DNA from: Sphingosinicella sp. BN140058
GTDB taxonomy: Bacteria > Pseudomonadota > Alphaproteobacteria > Sphingomonadales > Sphingomonadaceae
NCBI RefSeq assembly: GCF_004135585.1
Contig: NZ_CP035501.1
Coordinates: forward strand, 3,977,501-4,041,500
Direction of reading: 5' to 3'
Length of the DNA stretch: 64,000 nt
Position 1 is the stretch's first letter, and each line of letters begins with the position of its first letter. The notes beneath the pieces are model-generated. The model worked only from the letters and a program-made list of their open reading frames with translations. It made no database searches and was not told where the DNA came from. This document shows, piece after piece, positions 8,306-17,846 of this stretch. Position numbers and translations under genes: made by a program.

Positions 8306-8971
8306 ATGGCGCTTCGCCTCCGCGACAATCTGGCCTTTTGCCTCTGCGGAGGGCGGGCCGTCTTCCTCGACCTCGAAGCCGACCGTTATTTCTGCCTGCC
8401 ACCCGTTGCCGATCGCGCGTTCCGGGCGCTCCTTGCCGGCGGCGAGGCGGACGTCGGAGCGCTTGCGCCGCTCATCGGCCGGGGCTTGCTGCTCGGGAAT
8501 GAAGGGCCGGGATTGGAATACGAACAGAGTGCAACCGTGCCGGCAGCGTCGCGAGCGTCCGGCATCGATGACGGCCGCCGGCCCTCCTGGCGAATGATCG
8601 TCGAGGCGCTGATCGCCCAGCATGCCGCGGCCGGGAGGCTCCGGCGCCGCCGCCTGCTCGATCTCGTCGCTGGCATCAGGGCGCGGGCGGAGCGGCTCGG
8701 CAACCCACCGGCCGAAGTCGAACGGGCGGCGGCGAATGTCGCCGCGGCCTTCGCATCGAGCGCCCTCTGGCTCGGGCGCCACGACCGCTGCCTGCCACGC
8801 TCGCTCGCGCTCCTCGCAATGTGTCACCGCCGCCGGATCCCGGCCTCGCTCCTGTTCGGTGTCGGCGCGGAGCCGTTCGCGGCCCATAGCTGGGTGCAGC
8901 TCGGCGACGCGGTGCTCACCGGCGACCTCGAGCAGGTCCAGCAGTTCACGCCCATTCTGGTGGTGCCGTGA
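8306..8971 (+). CDS. lasso peptide B protein: leader-binding domain fused to leader peptidase
   Basis: A 221-residue protein with two parts. Residues 1-85 form a PqqD-like recognition element (LAFCLCGGRAVFLDLEADRYFCLP) that binds the precursor leader. Residues about 95-221 form the transglutaminase-like cysteine protease that removes the leader: Cys162 in HDRCLPRSLALL, His194 in AAHSWVQLGD, and Asp201 or Asp207 completing the triad. In proteobacterial lasso loci these two domains are usually fused, as here. It overlaps the cyclase start by four bases (GTGA), so B and C are translationally coupled. Confidence 0.92.
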   Translation: MALRLRDNLAFCLCGGRAVFLDLEADRYFCLPPVADRAFRALLAGGEADVGALAPLIGRGLLLGNEGPGLEYEQSATVPAASRASGIDDGRRPSWRMIVEALIAQHAAAGRLRRRRLLDLVAGIRARAERLGNPPAEVERAAANVAAAFASSALWLGRHDRCLPRSLALLAMCHRRRIPASLLFGVGAEPFAAHSWVQLGDAVLTGDLEQVQQFTPILVVP

Positions 8972-10743
8972 GAAGCCGCTACCTTCTGCTGGCAGCCACT
9001 GGCTGCGGACGGGAACTGCCCGATCCGGTCGCACTGGCGAGGCGCACCGGCCTGTCCCTGAGCCTCGCCGCCGACCGGTTCGCCCTGCTCACCGCAGGGT
9101 GCCCGGCCATCCATCTCGCCGGCGGCAAGGGCGTCGTGATCGGAACGCTGTTCGCGCGCCATGGCCGCGCCCGGGCGGTGGGGACGCTGTCGGAAGAGGA
9201 TGAGGCGGCGATCCTTGCCAGTGAAGGGGCTATGCTGCTTCGATCCTTCTGGGGCGGCTTCGTCGCGATGGTTCCGTGCGGCGAGGGCGTGCGGATGTTG
9301 CGCGATCCCTGCGGGGCCCTGCCATGTTATTATGCACGCTGCCCGGGCGTGCTGTTGTTCGCTTCGGATGCCGACCTGCTCATCGACAGTGGACTGGTCC
9401 CGTGCCGGATCGACTGGGGCGCCCTCGCGCGGCATCTTCATGGCGGCGGAATGCCGGTGCGCGAGACGGCCCTCGCCGGAATCGAGGAATTGCTGCCGGG
9501 TTTCTCGATCGACATGGGTCCCGGATCGCTCGAACAGAGGCAGCGATGGTCACCCTGGGACCATGTCGAGCCGGCGCCGGTGCGCGGACGCGAGACCCTG
9601 GCCGAGATGCTGCACCGCATTGTCGACCATTGCGTCCACGCCTGGTCGTCCCGATTCCGGCGCGTCCTCGTCAGCGTCTCGGGCGGGCTCGACTCTTCCA
9701 TCGTCGCATCGTGCCTCGCGAAAGCGGATGTCGATTGCGTCTGCCTGACGATGTTCGGCGAGGATCCGAGCGGCGACGAACGCGAACATGCCCGGCGCCT
9801 TGCCGATCACCTGGGCCTGCGCCTGATCGAGCGGCCGTTCCGGCTTTCGGACGTGGACATCTTCACGGCCATCGACGGCCATCTGCCGCGGCCGACGGGG
9901 CGCATGCAGGACGCCGCCTATGAGCGCGCGCATCTCGAGGTCGCCGGTGCCGAGGACATTGACGGCTTCTTCACCGGAAGCGGCGGCGACAACGTGCTCG
10001 GCTTCTCGCAGTCGGCGGCGGCGATCGCCGACCGCTGGCTGGTCGAGGGCCTCGGCGCCGGTGCCCGGCAGACCCTGCTCGATGTCTGCCGTCAGACAGG
10101 CTGCAGCCTGGCCGAGGCGGCGCGGGCCGCCTGGCGGATCCGGTGGGCGCCGCCCGGCTATTGCTGGCGCCCGGATCGGCTCTTCCTGGCCTCGGAGATG
10201 ATCGACAGGCTCGGGGCGTTTCCGCGCCATCCCTGGCTCCAGGCTCCGCCCGGTGCACTGCCCGGCAAGGCAGCGCACATCGCGGCCTTGCTGAGGGTGC
10301 AACAGTCGCTCGAGCCCGGGCGGAGCCGCTACGCTCCCGTCGTCCATCCCTTGCTGTCGCAGCCGATCGCCGAGTTCTGCCTTGGAATTGCGAGCTGGAC
10401 CTGGCGGTCGGGAGGCGTCGATCGGGCGGTGGCGCGCGACGCATTCGCCTGCGACCTTCCGGCGGAGGTCGTGCGCCGGCGGGGCAAGGGCGGTCCCGAC
10501 GGGTTCAGCAACCGCCTCGTCGAGCATCACCGTTCCGCCATTGCCGACCGGCTGCTCGACGGACATCTCGCCGGGCACAAGCTGCTCGATCGCGCCGCGC
10601 TCGAGCTGGTGCTTCGTGACGCGCGGCCGCCCGGCGGTGCGGAGCGGGTACGGATCCTGCGGCTGGGGGCGGCGGAAGCCTGGCTCGATTGCTGGATCGA
10701 GCGCTGCGCCGCTAGCCGCCGGACGCCGCAGCATCCGTCCTGA
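8968..10743 (+). CDS. lasso peptide C protein: asparagine-synthase-like macrolactam cyclase
   Basis: A 591-residue enzyme of the asparagine synthetase B family that adenylates the Asp/Glu side chain of the core and closes the ring on Gly1. The N-terminal glutaminase-like domain covers about 1-200 without the catalytic Cys2; the C-terminal ATP-pyrophosphatase domain has the PP-loop SGGLDSS at residues 238-244. The start is a GTG overlapping the B stop by four bases. The 3' end overlaps the convergent isopeptidase gene by 32 bases. Confidence 0.92.
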   Translation: MRSRYLLLAATGCGRELPDPVALARRTGLSLSLAADRFALLTAGCPAIHLAGGKGVVIGTLFARHGRARAVGTLSEEDEAAILASEGAMLLRSFWGGFVAMVPCGEGVRMLRDPCGALPCYYARCPGVLLFASDADLLIDSGLVPCRIDWGALARHLHGGGMPVRETALAGIEELLPGFSIDMGPGSLEQRQRWSPWDHVEPAPVRGRETLAEMLHRIVDHCVHAWSSRFRRVLVSVSGGLDSSIVASCLAKADVDCVCLTMFGEDPSGDEREHARRLADHLGLRLIERPFRLSDVDIFTAIDGHLPRPTGRMQDAAYERAHLEVAGAEDIDGFFTGSGGDNVLGFSQSAAAIADRWLVEGLGAGARQTLLDVCRQTGCSLAEAARAAWRIRWAPPGYCWRPDRLFLASEMIDRLGAFPRHPWLQAPPGALPGKAAHIAALLRVQQSLEPGRSRYAPVVHPLLSQPIAEFCLGIASWTWRSGGVDRAVARDAFACDLPAEVVRRRGKGGPDGFSNRLVEHHRSAIADRLLDGHLAGHKLLDRAALELVLRDARPPGGAERVRILRLGAAEAWLDCWIERCAASRRTPQHPS

Positions 10744-12823
10744 GCTGGTCCCAGTGTCGCAATTCCTCTCGCCTTGCCGGGTCCGCGGACCGGACGCCGC
10801 GCAGCCAGAAATCGAACCAGTCGAGCGCCCGGCGGTAAACCGCGAGCCGGTGGGCGGGCTGCCATTTGACGTGATGTTCGCCGGGGAAAACGTACATGTC
10901 GGCCGGCGCACCGACTTCGCGCAAAGCAGTAAAGCTCTCGATCGCGCTCAGCAGCTCGTCGTCGGAGGTCTGGATGAGCAGCGGCACGCGAACCCGCGGC
11001 GCATTGCGGCGAAGCGACAGCCGGTCCCAGAAGGCTGCTCCGTCCTCGGTGAGACGCGGAAATCCTTCCGCCTGGAAGTGACGCGCCGCGGCCGGGCCGA
11101 CCCGCGCCGGCATGCTGGTGTCGAGGCAGCAGCTGCTGATTGCGGCCGCCGAGAACAAGCGGCTGTGGAGCAGGGCGAAAGCGGCGGTAACCGCGCCGTC
11201 GCTGAGACCGGTGATCCCGATCCTCGCCGGATCCGCGATCCCTTCGCTGATCAGCATCCGCACGCCGCTTTCGACCGAGGAGAGCGCGCTCAGCCGGTCG
11301 GTGAAGCCCTCGACATCGAGCCGCGCCGCTTCGGCGGGATCGTCGGGCGAGATGATGTCGCCGAGCGAAGCCGGCCGGCTGACGCTGAGCACCGCATAGC
11401 CGCGGCCAGCCAGAGCCTGGATCGGATATTCGTCACCGGTTCCGCCGCGCAGGAAGCCGCGTGTGTCATATTGCACGACGACCAGCGGACATGCCGTCCC
11501 TGGACGATAGCCGACCGGCAGCACGAGATCGCCGACCGTCTCGATTGCGAATGCGTTCCGCCAGCGCAGTCGCCTGACCGCGCCGAGCGCAAGCTGCGGC
11601 CATTCCGGGTTGGGGTCGAACAGCAGCTGCCGCTCGCCCGTCTCGGGATCGAGCCGCTCCAGGCGGCGCGGCGTCAGCGAGCCTTCCCTGAGGCAGACGA
11701 GCAACGTGCCGGCCGGAACGCAGTCGACGAGAACATCCCGGGTGCGGTAGAGCTGTTTCGGGGACCCGGCTCCGGGTTCCCATTCGTAGATCGACGTCTC
11801 GCTGCGCGCCCAGCCCTCGCGGGCGAGGAATCGCACCCGCCGGCCGTCGGGCGTCCACCAGGGTCGCGACGCCGCCGCGCAGATATCGTCCCCGCAGGCG
11901 ATGGTTCGTCCGTCCTGCGTGTCGACGACCAGCTGCATCGTGCCGCGGGAGTGGGGCGGGCCGGCTGCCCTGATCGAGACGCTCGCGCCGTCGATGGTCC
12001 GTGCCGAAGTCCAGATCGTCTCCCGCATGTCCCCGGCATCGGCGATCCGCGCCGCTTCCTCGGGCCGGGCCGGCCGCGCAGCGACCGACCCATGCTCCTG
12101 GACGAAGAGCTCGGGCGGAACCGGCGCCGGCGGAAAAGGCCGCCGCGCGGCGCTCGGCGCGAAGCGATCGTCATAATGGAAGCCGGTTCGCCCTTCGCTG
12201 GCGATGGCGGCGTGAGCCCGGGCAAGCCCGGGGCGGGTGACATAGAGGATCGTCGCGTCCGGAAGGATGCGGAAATCCTCGACATCGGTCTGGCTTGCGG
12301 TCAGCGGCCGGCTGCCTTCCCCGTTCGCACCGGCCCGCCAGACCTGGGTGACGTCGTCCTTGCGCTTGAGGAACGCGATCCAGCGTCCGTCCGGCGCCCA
12401 TCTCGGCGTGACCGCGATCGGCACGCCCGTCGGGAAATCGGCCTTGCCGAACGCCTCGATCCGCCACCGGATGAGATCGCCGCCACGGTCGACGATACGC
12501 GGCACCGCGCCCGGGCGCAGCTCGATGACTGCCATTGCGAGACAATGAAGATTGCGCCCGGGATCCGCCCGCCGAAGCTGGAAGGCGGCGCGCCGGCCGT
12601 CCGGGGACAGGGTGAACAGACGTCCATAGAGGGCAGAATGATCGGACGGGCCGATATCCAGCAGGCGGGCGAGATCCTCCGGCTCGACCGGCCGCCTGGG
12701 TCCAGCCGCAGCAGCGGCCGGGGGCAGCATCGGGCAGGAACCGGCCGCAGCGTCGCCAGAACTTGCATTCGGGACGCCGGGCAAAGCGGCCGCCGCGGCG
12801 GCGAGCAGTCGCAGCATCACCAT
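10712..12823 (-). CDS. Atxe2-type lasso peptide isopeptidase (S9 prolyl-oligopeptidase fold)
   Basis: A 703-residue protein with a secretion signal, a beta-propeller-like N-terminal half (repeated WAPDGRWIAFL, WWTPDGRRVRFL blades) and a C-terminal alpha/beta-hydrolase domain. The nucleophile is Ser541 in GLSDGA, with an acid near QTSDDELL and His650/651 in GEHHVKW. In astexin-type loci this enzyme hydrolyses the isopeptide bond and linearises the lasso. Its gene is convergent with the cyclase and its start overlaps the TonB receptor stop by seven bases, so receptor and isopeptidase are co-expressed. Confidence 0.9.
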   Translation of the reverse strand: MVMLRLLAAAAAALPGVPNASSGDAAAGSCPMLPPAAAAAGPRRPVEPEDLARLLDIGPSDHSALYGRLFTLSPDGRRAAFQLRRADPGRNLHCLAMAVIELRPGAVPRIVDRGGDLIRWRIEAFGKADFPTGVPIAVTPRWAPDGRWIAFLKRKDDVTQVWRAGANGEGSRPLTASQTDVEDFRILPDATILYVTRPGLARAHAAIASEGRTGFHYDDRFAPSAARRPFPPAPVPPELFVQEHGSVAARPARPEEAARIADAGDMRETIWTSARTIDGASVSIRAAGPPHSRGTMQLVVDTQDGRTIACGDDICAAASRPWWTPDGRRVRFLAREGWARSETSIYEWEPGAGSPKQLYRTRDVLVDCVPAGTLLVCLREGSLTPRRLERLDPETGERQLLFDPNPEWPQLALGAVRRLRWRNAFAIETVGDLVLPVGYRPGTACPLVVVQYDTRGFLRGGTGDEYPIQALAGRGYAVLSVSRPASLGDIISPDDPAEAARLDVEGFTDRLSALSSVESGVRMLISEGIADPARIGITGLSDGAVTAAFALLHSRLFSAAAISSCCLDTSMPARVGPAAARHFQAEGFPRLTEDGAAFWDRLSLRRNAPRVRVPLLIQTSDDELLSAIESFTALREVGAPADMYVFPGEHHVKWQPAHRLAVYRRALDWFDFWLRGVRSADPARREELRHWDQLRTDAAASGG

Positions 12824-15426
12824 GATTTTGAGACCGAGAGCATGAGGAAGCGGCCGATCGGCGACTGGTTGGTCGAGTCATAGGGCGGCGCTGCGGGATC
12901 GCGATTGCGGATCGGGTCGGGGTGCTCGTCGAGGAGATTGCGCGCGGAGATCCTGAGCTCGACGCCTCGCAGCGGCCCGTGCGTCGCCGCTGCACGGATA
13001 CGCCCGCTGAGGTCCAGCGTGACGAACGGTCCGATGTTCGTGCGCTCCGGGAACCGATCGTCGACGACGCTGCCGACATAGTTCAGAAACCCGGAAAGGC
13101 CGAGCCTGCCCTTCTCGTAACTGGCGCCGAGCCGCCCCCGCCAGCGCGGCGGGTTGAAGATCAGCCCGGCGCGCTGGAGGACGGGCAGCCCTGCGGTGAG
13201 CTGGCGTTCGCTTTCGAGATAGCTGCCGGCAAGGTCGAGCTGCAGCGTACCGGCCGCCACGTCTGCCTGATAGGTGATGCCGACATCGACGCCGCGGGCG
13301 CGTTCACGCGCGGTGTTGCGCAGCCTGGCGTCGAGTATCGCACCGACCTTGTCCGCATCGAACGGCTCGTCGGTCAGATTGTCGAGGCCGAGCGGGAGCG
13401 AGGCGAGCAGCTCGGCGATTCGCGCGGGGGAGGGGGCGAACTCGACGAGATCCCGATAGGCGGGAGAGCTCAGCGAAGGCACCAGCGACTCGACGGGGAA
13501 TCCCACCCGGTCGCGATAGTCGATGTCGAAGTAGCTCGCCTCGAGCTTGATTCCCGGGATGATGCGCGGCGTCAGGGCGGCGGTCACCGTCCAGGTGGTC
13601 GCACGCTCGGAGCCGAGATCGGGATTGCCCCCGTCGAGCACCAGCACGGTTGCGCCGTCGCCGAGCGGCGGCGACGGCGGCAGGAACAGGTCGGATGGGT
13701 AGAGCACCCCTATCGGTGCCTGGTTGACCTGGAAGAGGGTCGGGATCTTGAACGAACGTCCCCAGCTGGCGCGCAGGATCAGGTCGGTAGTGGGCTGGTA
13801 GATGAGCCCGAGCTTCGGCGTCGCGACCGAATCAATGCCCTGATAGCGCTCGTAACGGAGGGCGGCACTGAGGCGAAGCCGCTCCACCAGGGGCATCGCG
13901 TTGACGGCGCCGACCAGCGGCACCGAAAGCTCTCCATAGGCGAACTGGATGTCGCGCGCCTCGGTGATGTCGCGGGTCACGCGTGAGGCTCCCCGGATCA
14001 CCTGACTGATCTTAACGTCGAGCGCGACCGAGCGAAGGCCGCCGCCGATGGCGAGGCGCACCGGCCCGCCGGGAATGGTGAACAACGGACCTTCCGCACC
14101 CGCTTCTATCGCGCTGTATCGGTTCCCGTAGACGAGGCGCTGGCGTGTCTCGACCGCCGAGAGAAAGCGACGCCCGTAAATCTCGGTCCGGCTGGCGCCG
14201 CGCGAGACGCTAAGCGAGGCTTGCCAATCCCCCGGCAGCGCCGCGCGAAGCGTCGGCGTGATCGCATAGGTGTCAACCGTGGGGCGGTTGAGCAGCCCGT
14301 TGGTGAAGACATCGGACGTCGTGAAGAAGACATTCGCCTTCTCGGAGCTTCGATGGCTGACGAGAGCATCGAGCTCGAAGTCGAGCCAGTCGGCGAGTCG
14401 TTGATGCCCGGCGATCGTCCCGCTCGCCTGCGAATAGCGCGCGATCAGGGTGGCCGACGGGTCGAGCCCCGCCGCATAATCTCGGTCTCGGGCCTCGATC
14501 GGCGAGGATCGGCTATGGTCGAACGCCGCCATGAAGCCGCCGGATGCCCAGCGGGTTCCCGCGATCCCCGCAATCTGCTGCTGCGCCGAGCCGCCTCCGG
14601 TGGCGGCGCCGACCCGGGCACTCAGCTGGGCGCCCTGGTAATCGCGGCGAAGGAGGATGTTGGCGACGCCTGCCACCGCATCGGAGCCGTAGAGGGCGGA
14701 CGCGCCGTCCGGAATGACTTCGACACGCTCGACCGCGACGAGCGGGATCGTGCCGATGTCGATGCCCTGGGTGAAACTGTCATAGGCGACACGATGTCCG
14801 TTGACGAGGGTGAGCGTGGCGTCCGCGCCGAGGCCGCGAAGGTCGAGCGTCGTCGAGTTGTTGACATTGGTCTGACCGCCTTGCTGCCCGCCACCGGCGA
14901 CGCCGGGATTTTGGCCTCCGGTATAATTCTGGGGCAGGATCCGCGACAGACCGCCAAGATCGCTCAAGCCCGCATTTTCGAGATCGCCGCGCGTCGCAAC
15001 GATCACCGGAGATGCGCTGGCCGCACCGCGGATACGGGTGCCGGTGATCGTGATTCCCGCTTCCTGGGCCGGGCTGCGACCCAGGCCGCTTGCCGCATTC
15101 GCGCGGACCACGAACAACGCGTCCTGGCGTTCCACCACCACGAGGCCGCTGCCCTCGAGCGCGGCGCGCACCGCCGCCTCGGCGGTCATCGACCCGATTA
15201 TCGCGGGCGCGCGTCGGTTGCGGACGAGCTCGGAGTCGAACAGGATTTCGCGCCCGCTTGCCAGCGCGATCGCGCGAAGGGTGGAGTCGAGCGGCTGCTC
15301 GGGCAGGTTGTAGGTGGCTTCGAGCCGTGCCTGCGCGGTCGCGGGGCATGCCGCGAGAGCCGTTGCGACAGCCGACGCGGCGAGGAAGCCGGCGCGCAGT
15401 GCGCCATTCAATTTGGTCATCGTCAC
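12817..15426 (-). CDS. TonB-dependent receptor with STN domain, lasso locus
   Basis: An 869-residue outer-membrane transporter. Signal peptide to about residue 32 (ATALAACPATAQA), then an STN domain at about 35-110 (YNLPEQPLDSTLRAIALASG) for signalling to FecR, a plug domain (LDLRGLGADATLTLVNGHR, DGASALYGSDAVAGVANILL) and a 22-strand barrel ending in an aromatic residue (VSKSW). In lasso loci of this type the receptor is thought to re-import the peptide, and the STN domain fits the FecR/sigma pair encoded upstream. Two adjacent starts (MTMTKL or MTKL) are possible. Confidence 0.92.
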   Translation of the reverse strand: MTMTKLNGALRAGFLAASAVATALAACPATAQARLEATYNLPEQPLDSTLRAIALASGREILFDSELVRNRRAPAIIGSMTAEAAVRAALEGSGLVVVERQDALFVVRANAASGLGRSPAQEAGITITGTRIRGAASASPVIVATRGDLENAGLSDLGGLSRILPQNYTGGQNPGVAGGGQQGGQTNVNNSTTLDLRGLGADATLTLVNGHRVAYDSFTQGIDIGTIPLVAVERVEVIPDGASALYGSDAVAGVANILLRRDYQGAQLSARVGAATGGGSAQQQIAGIAGTRWASGGFMAAFDHSRSSPIEARDRDYAAGLDPSATLIARYSQASGTIAGHQRLADWLDFELDALVSHRSSEKANVFFTTSDVFTNGLLNRPTVDTYAITPTLRAALPGDWQASLSVSRGASRTEIYGRRFLSAVETRQRLVYGNRYSAIEAGAEGPLFTIPGGPVRLAIGGGLRSVALDVKISQVIRGASRVTRDITEARDIQFAYGELSVPLVGAVNAMPLVERLRLSAALRYERYQGIDSVATPKLGLIYQPTTDLILRASWGRSFKIPTLFQVNQAPIGVLYPSDLFLPPSPPLGDGATVLVLDGGNPDLGSERATTWTVTAALTPRIIPGIKLEASYFDIDYRDRVGFPVESLVPSLSSPAYRDLVEFAPSPARIAELLASLPLGLDNLTDEPFDADKVGAILDARLRNTARERARGVDVGITYQADVAAGTLQLDLAGSYLESERQLTAGLPVLQRAGLIFNPPRWRGRLGASYEKGRLGLSGFLNYVGSVVDDRFPERTNIGPFVTLDLSGRIRAAATHGPLRGVELRISARNLLDEHPDPIRNRDPAAPPYDSTNQSPIGRFLMLSVSKSW

Positions 15427-15515
15427 CCTCCCATCAGCCGGTCTCCAGCAGCCGGCTTCATGGGAATTGACGCAGCGAATCCCGATCTACGGGGTCCGTC
15501 CAAAAATAAATTCGG
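15427..15515 (-). promoter_or_regulatory. probable ECF-sigma-dependent promoter of the lasso receptor operon
   Basis: The 89-base gap between fecR and the receptor gene contains, on the minus strand, an A/T block followed by TTTTTGGACGGACCC about 70 bases before the start. Such a gap between a FecI/FecR pair and an STN-type receptor normally carries the promoter used by the cognate sigma factor. The exact -35/-10 cannot be fixed from one sequence. Confidence 0.35.
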
Positions 15516-16529
15516 CTAGTGGGGGCGCAGCACGATCCTGCCGGGATCCGACCGATCCGCGTCCAAGCCGAACAGAGCGGCGAGGCGGCTCGCGAGGAGA
15601 TCGGTGTCGTCGGTCCGGAACCGGCCGGAGACGCGCAGATCTCCGACAGCACCGACGACCTCGATCGGCCGTCGCGCAGTTCGGTTTGCCTCCCCGACGA
15701 GTTCGGCGAGCCGAATCGAGGCGAAGTCCCTGCTGGCCGCCAGCGTCGCGATGCCCGCCGACGAGTTCCTGGAAGAGGCCGGGAAGGTCACTGCCTGCCC
15801 CGGAGCCATCCGCACCGTTTGAACGGTGGCGCCGTCTTCCCTGGCGCCGGCGGCGCGAACCTCGACCGAGCCCTCGATCAGGCGCACGCGGACAGTCTGC
15901 GCGGCGGTCAGCGCCACGTCGAAGACGGTGCCCCGCGCGATGACGCTGCCGCCGCCGGCGGAGACGACGAACGGACGCGGATCGTGGAATACGTGGAACC
16001 GTGCCGCGCCGTGCGCCAGGCGCAGTCGACGGCCATCCCCGTCTATGTCGACGACGAGCATCGTGCCCCCGTCAAGGTCAACCGTCGAGCCATCTGCGAG
16101 CCGTACGCTGCGCGGGATCCCTTCGTGGGCGGAGACGCGGTCAGATCCGGATCTCGAGCCGGGACGCTCCGCGTCCGGCGAACCGGTCGGGTAGGGCATC
16201 GGAACCCTGAGCGCGAGCGAGGCAAATGCCGCGATCGCCAGCAGCCCTGCGACGGTCACGACCAGATGTCGTCGCGCAGGGCGGGCGCTGCCATGCGGCG
16301 CGGGCGCTTCGACCGCTTCCGACTTGGGCAGCAGCTTCCCCAAGGCGAATATCTCTGCCGCGCGGTTATAGGCGGTACGGTTGCTCGCGCTTGCCGCCAG
16401 CCACGTTTCAAAGGCGTCGCGGCTCTCCTCGGCATCCGGACCGCGCATGCGCGCGAACCAGGTGGCGGCCTGACGCCGCGTCTCGTCGGACGGCGGGACG
16501 GAGTCGGTACGGGGCTCGTTCGGCATCAT
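15516..16529 (-). CDS. FecR-family anti-sigma/signal transducer
   Basis: A 337-residue protein. The N-terminal cytoplasmic DUF4880-type segment (ETRRQAATWFARMRG, FETWLAASASNRTAYNRAAEI) binds the sigma factor, a membrane helix lies near residues 88-108 (LVVTVAGLLAIAAFASLAL), and a periplasmic FecR domain (VRLADGSTVDLDGGT, RLRLAHGAARFHVFHD, IARGTVFDVAL) touches the receptor's STN domain. It overlaps the sigma gene by four bases. It should relay occupancy of the lasso receptor to the ECF sigma factor. Confidence 0.92.
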   Translation of the reverse strand: MMPNEPRTDSVPPSDETRRQAATWFARMRGPDAEESRDAFETWLAASASNRTAYNRAAEIFALGKLLPKSEAVEAPAPHGSARPARRHLVVTVAGLLAIAAFASLALRVPMPYPTGSPDAERPGSRSGSDRVSAHEGIPRSVRLADGSTVDLDGGTMLVVDIDGDGRRLRLAHGAARFHVFHDPRPFVVSAGGGSVIARGTVFDVALTAAQTVRVRLIEGSVEVRAAGAREDGATVQTVRMAPGQAVTFPASSRNSSAGIATLAASRDFASIRLAELVGEANRTARRPIEVVGAVGDLRVSGRFRTDDTDLLASRLAALFGLDADRSDPGRIVLRPH

Positions 16530-17065
16530 TCGCGGTCCAGCTCGCGTCCGATCCTAAGCACGGCTTCGGCGACGTGCCACTCCGCCGTGCGGCGGCTGAT
16601 CCCCAGCTTGCTCGCGATCTCGTGGTAAGCGAGATCGTCGACTCGGTGCAGCAGGAAAACCTCGCGTGTGCGCTGCGGCAATGCCGCAACCGCCGCCTGA
16701 TAGCGCAGGCGCAGTTGCTCCACCTCGAGGTCGTCTTCTTGTTCTGCAGGCACTGATCGGTCGCCATCTTCCAGCGGCACGTGCGTGGGGCGGGTGGAAC
16801 GACGCCGGCCGCGATCGATCACGAGGTTGCGCACGATCCGCCCCAGGAAGGCCTCAGGCTCCCGCACGACCTGCAGCGACCGGGCGCCGAGAAGGCGCGC
16901 GAAGGCGTCCTGCACGAGGTCACGGGCTTCCTCGGTCGAACCGAGCCGTGCGCGCAGGCTGCGCCGCAATTTCGGTGCCTGGCTGCGATAAAGACGATCG
17001 ATCCGAAGCTGGACCCCGTCGTCCCGGTCCTGCTTCGTCTCGGCCGTGTCTTCGGGCGCGGCCAT
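16526..17065 (-). CDS. FecI-type ECF sigma factor, lasso locus
   Basis: A 179-residue ECF sigma factor. Region 2 reads RLGSTEEARDLVQDAFARLLG and EAFLGRIVRNLVIDRGRRR; region 4 reads ALPQRTREVFLLHRVDDLAYHEIASKLGISRRTAEWHVAEAV. It is coupled to fecR by a 4-base overlap and followed by the STN receptor, the classic order for surface signalling. It is expected to activate the receptor-isopeptidase operon, and perhaps the lasso biosynthetic genes, when peptide is sensed. Confidence 0.93.
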   Translation of the reverse strand: MAAPEDTAETKQDRDDGVQLRIDRLYRSQAPKLRRSLRARLGSTEEARDLVQDAFARLLGARSLQVVREPEAFLGRIVRNLVIDRGRRRSTRPTHVPLEDGDRSVPAEQEDDLEVEQLRLRYQAAVAALPQRTREVFLLHRVDDLAYHEIASKLGISRRTAEWHVAEAVLRIGRELDRE

Positions 17066-17274
17066 GGGTCAGCGCCGCCCGACAGGCGAGCGCGCGAATG
17101 CGCTGGGTTGAAGAAGGCGCACGAGAGGGCGTCCCGTGCCGGGGCATTGCCTGGATTTGCGATCACCCGACCGGGAGGGTCGGATGCATGTGATGCCTGG
17201 CGGCCTGGGCCCGCAACCCGTCGCCGGCGATAGACCGGGCTGCAGGGCAAATGTGCTTCACTTTCTCTCGGGGT

Positions 17275-17625
17275 TCAACCATCCGGGCGAGGAGCGGTTT
17301 CCCCGGGCTTCGGCCGCCGTGCATAGACCTTCTGCCAGATGCGCATGGCGAGTTCGTGGTCGCGCCGAAGCCCGAGGTCGGCGTAGATCTCTTCAAGCGC
17401 ACGGTCTGCGTGGTCGAAGCGCCAGATGCCGGCGTCCTCCCCGAGCGCCGTCCAGAAGCGATCGAAGGGCGATCGTTCGCGAGCTCCCAACGCCCAGAGG
17501 TAGGCGAGGGCCAGGCGGAGCGCGATCGTCCTGCGTACCGGCTCGTAGCGACTTTCCTGCGCGGCTTCTTCCAGCGCCATCAAGGCGGTCGCAAGCAGCC
17601 TGTCCTGTCCGAGTCGCATCGCCAT
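17275..17625 (-). CDS. conserved hypothetical protein
   Basis: A 116-residue soluble helical protein. The text YEPVRRTIALRLALAYLWALG and SPFDRFWTALGED resembles small hypothetical proteins I have seen on sphingomonad mobile elements, but I cannot name a domain. It is encoded 209 bases upstream of the lasso sigma factor on the same strand. There is no signal peptide, membrane helix or visible catalytic motif. Confidence 0.55.
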   Translation of the reverse strand: MAMRLGQDRLLATALMALEEAAQESRYEPVRRTIALRLALAYLWALGARERSPFDRFWTALGEDAGIWRFDHADRALEEIYADLGLRRDHELAMRIWQKVYARRPKPGETAPRPDG

Positions 17626-17846
17626 CAGCTACCCGCTGCGGAACAAAAGTGGAACAAGAAAACGGACGATCAAGACCATGCGGACGGGGGAAAGCGTCGG
17701 AGCAGCCGCACGTGTCCGGGAAGTCAGCCGGTGAATATGTTCGTAATCCGCCCCGGCTAGTCGGTCGCTGCCTCAGCAGGTGACGTTGCGCTGCACGGTT
17801 CGTCGGGAAGCGCAGCGGCTCTGGCCCGCGCACCGCTCGGCCCCGA

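Noticed and set aside
10382..12883. 833-codon plus-strand frame across the isopeptidase gene
   Set aside because: Antisense shadow created by high third-position GC; the minus-strand gene has clear catalytic motifs.
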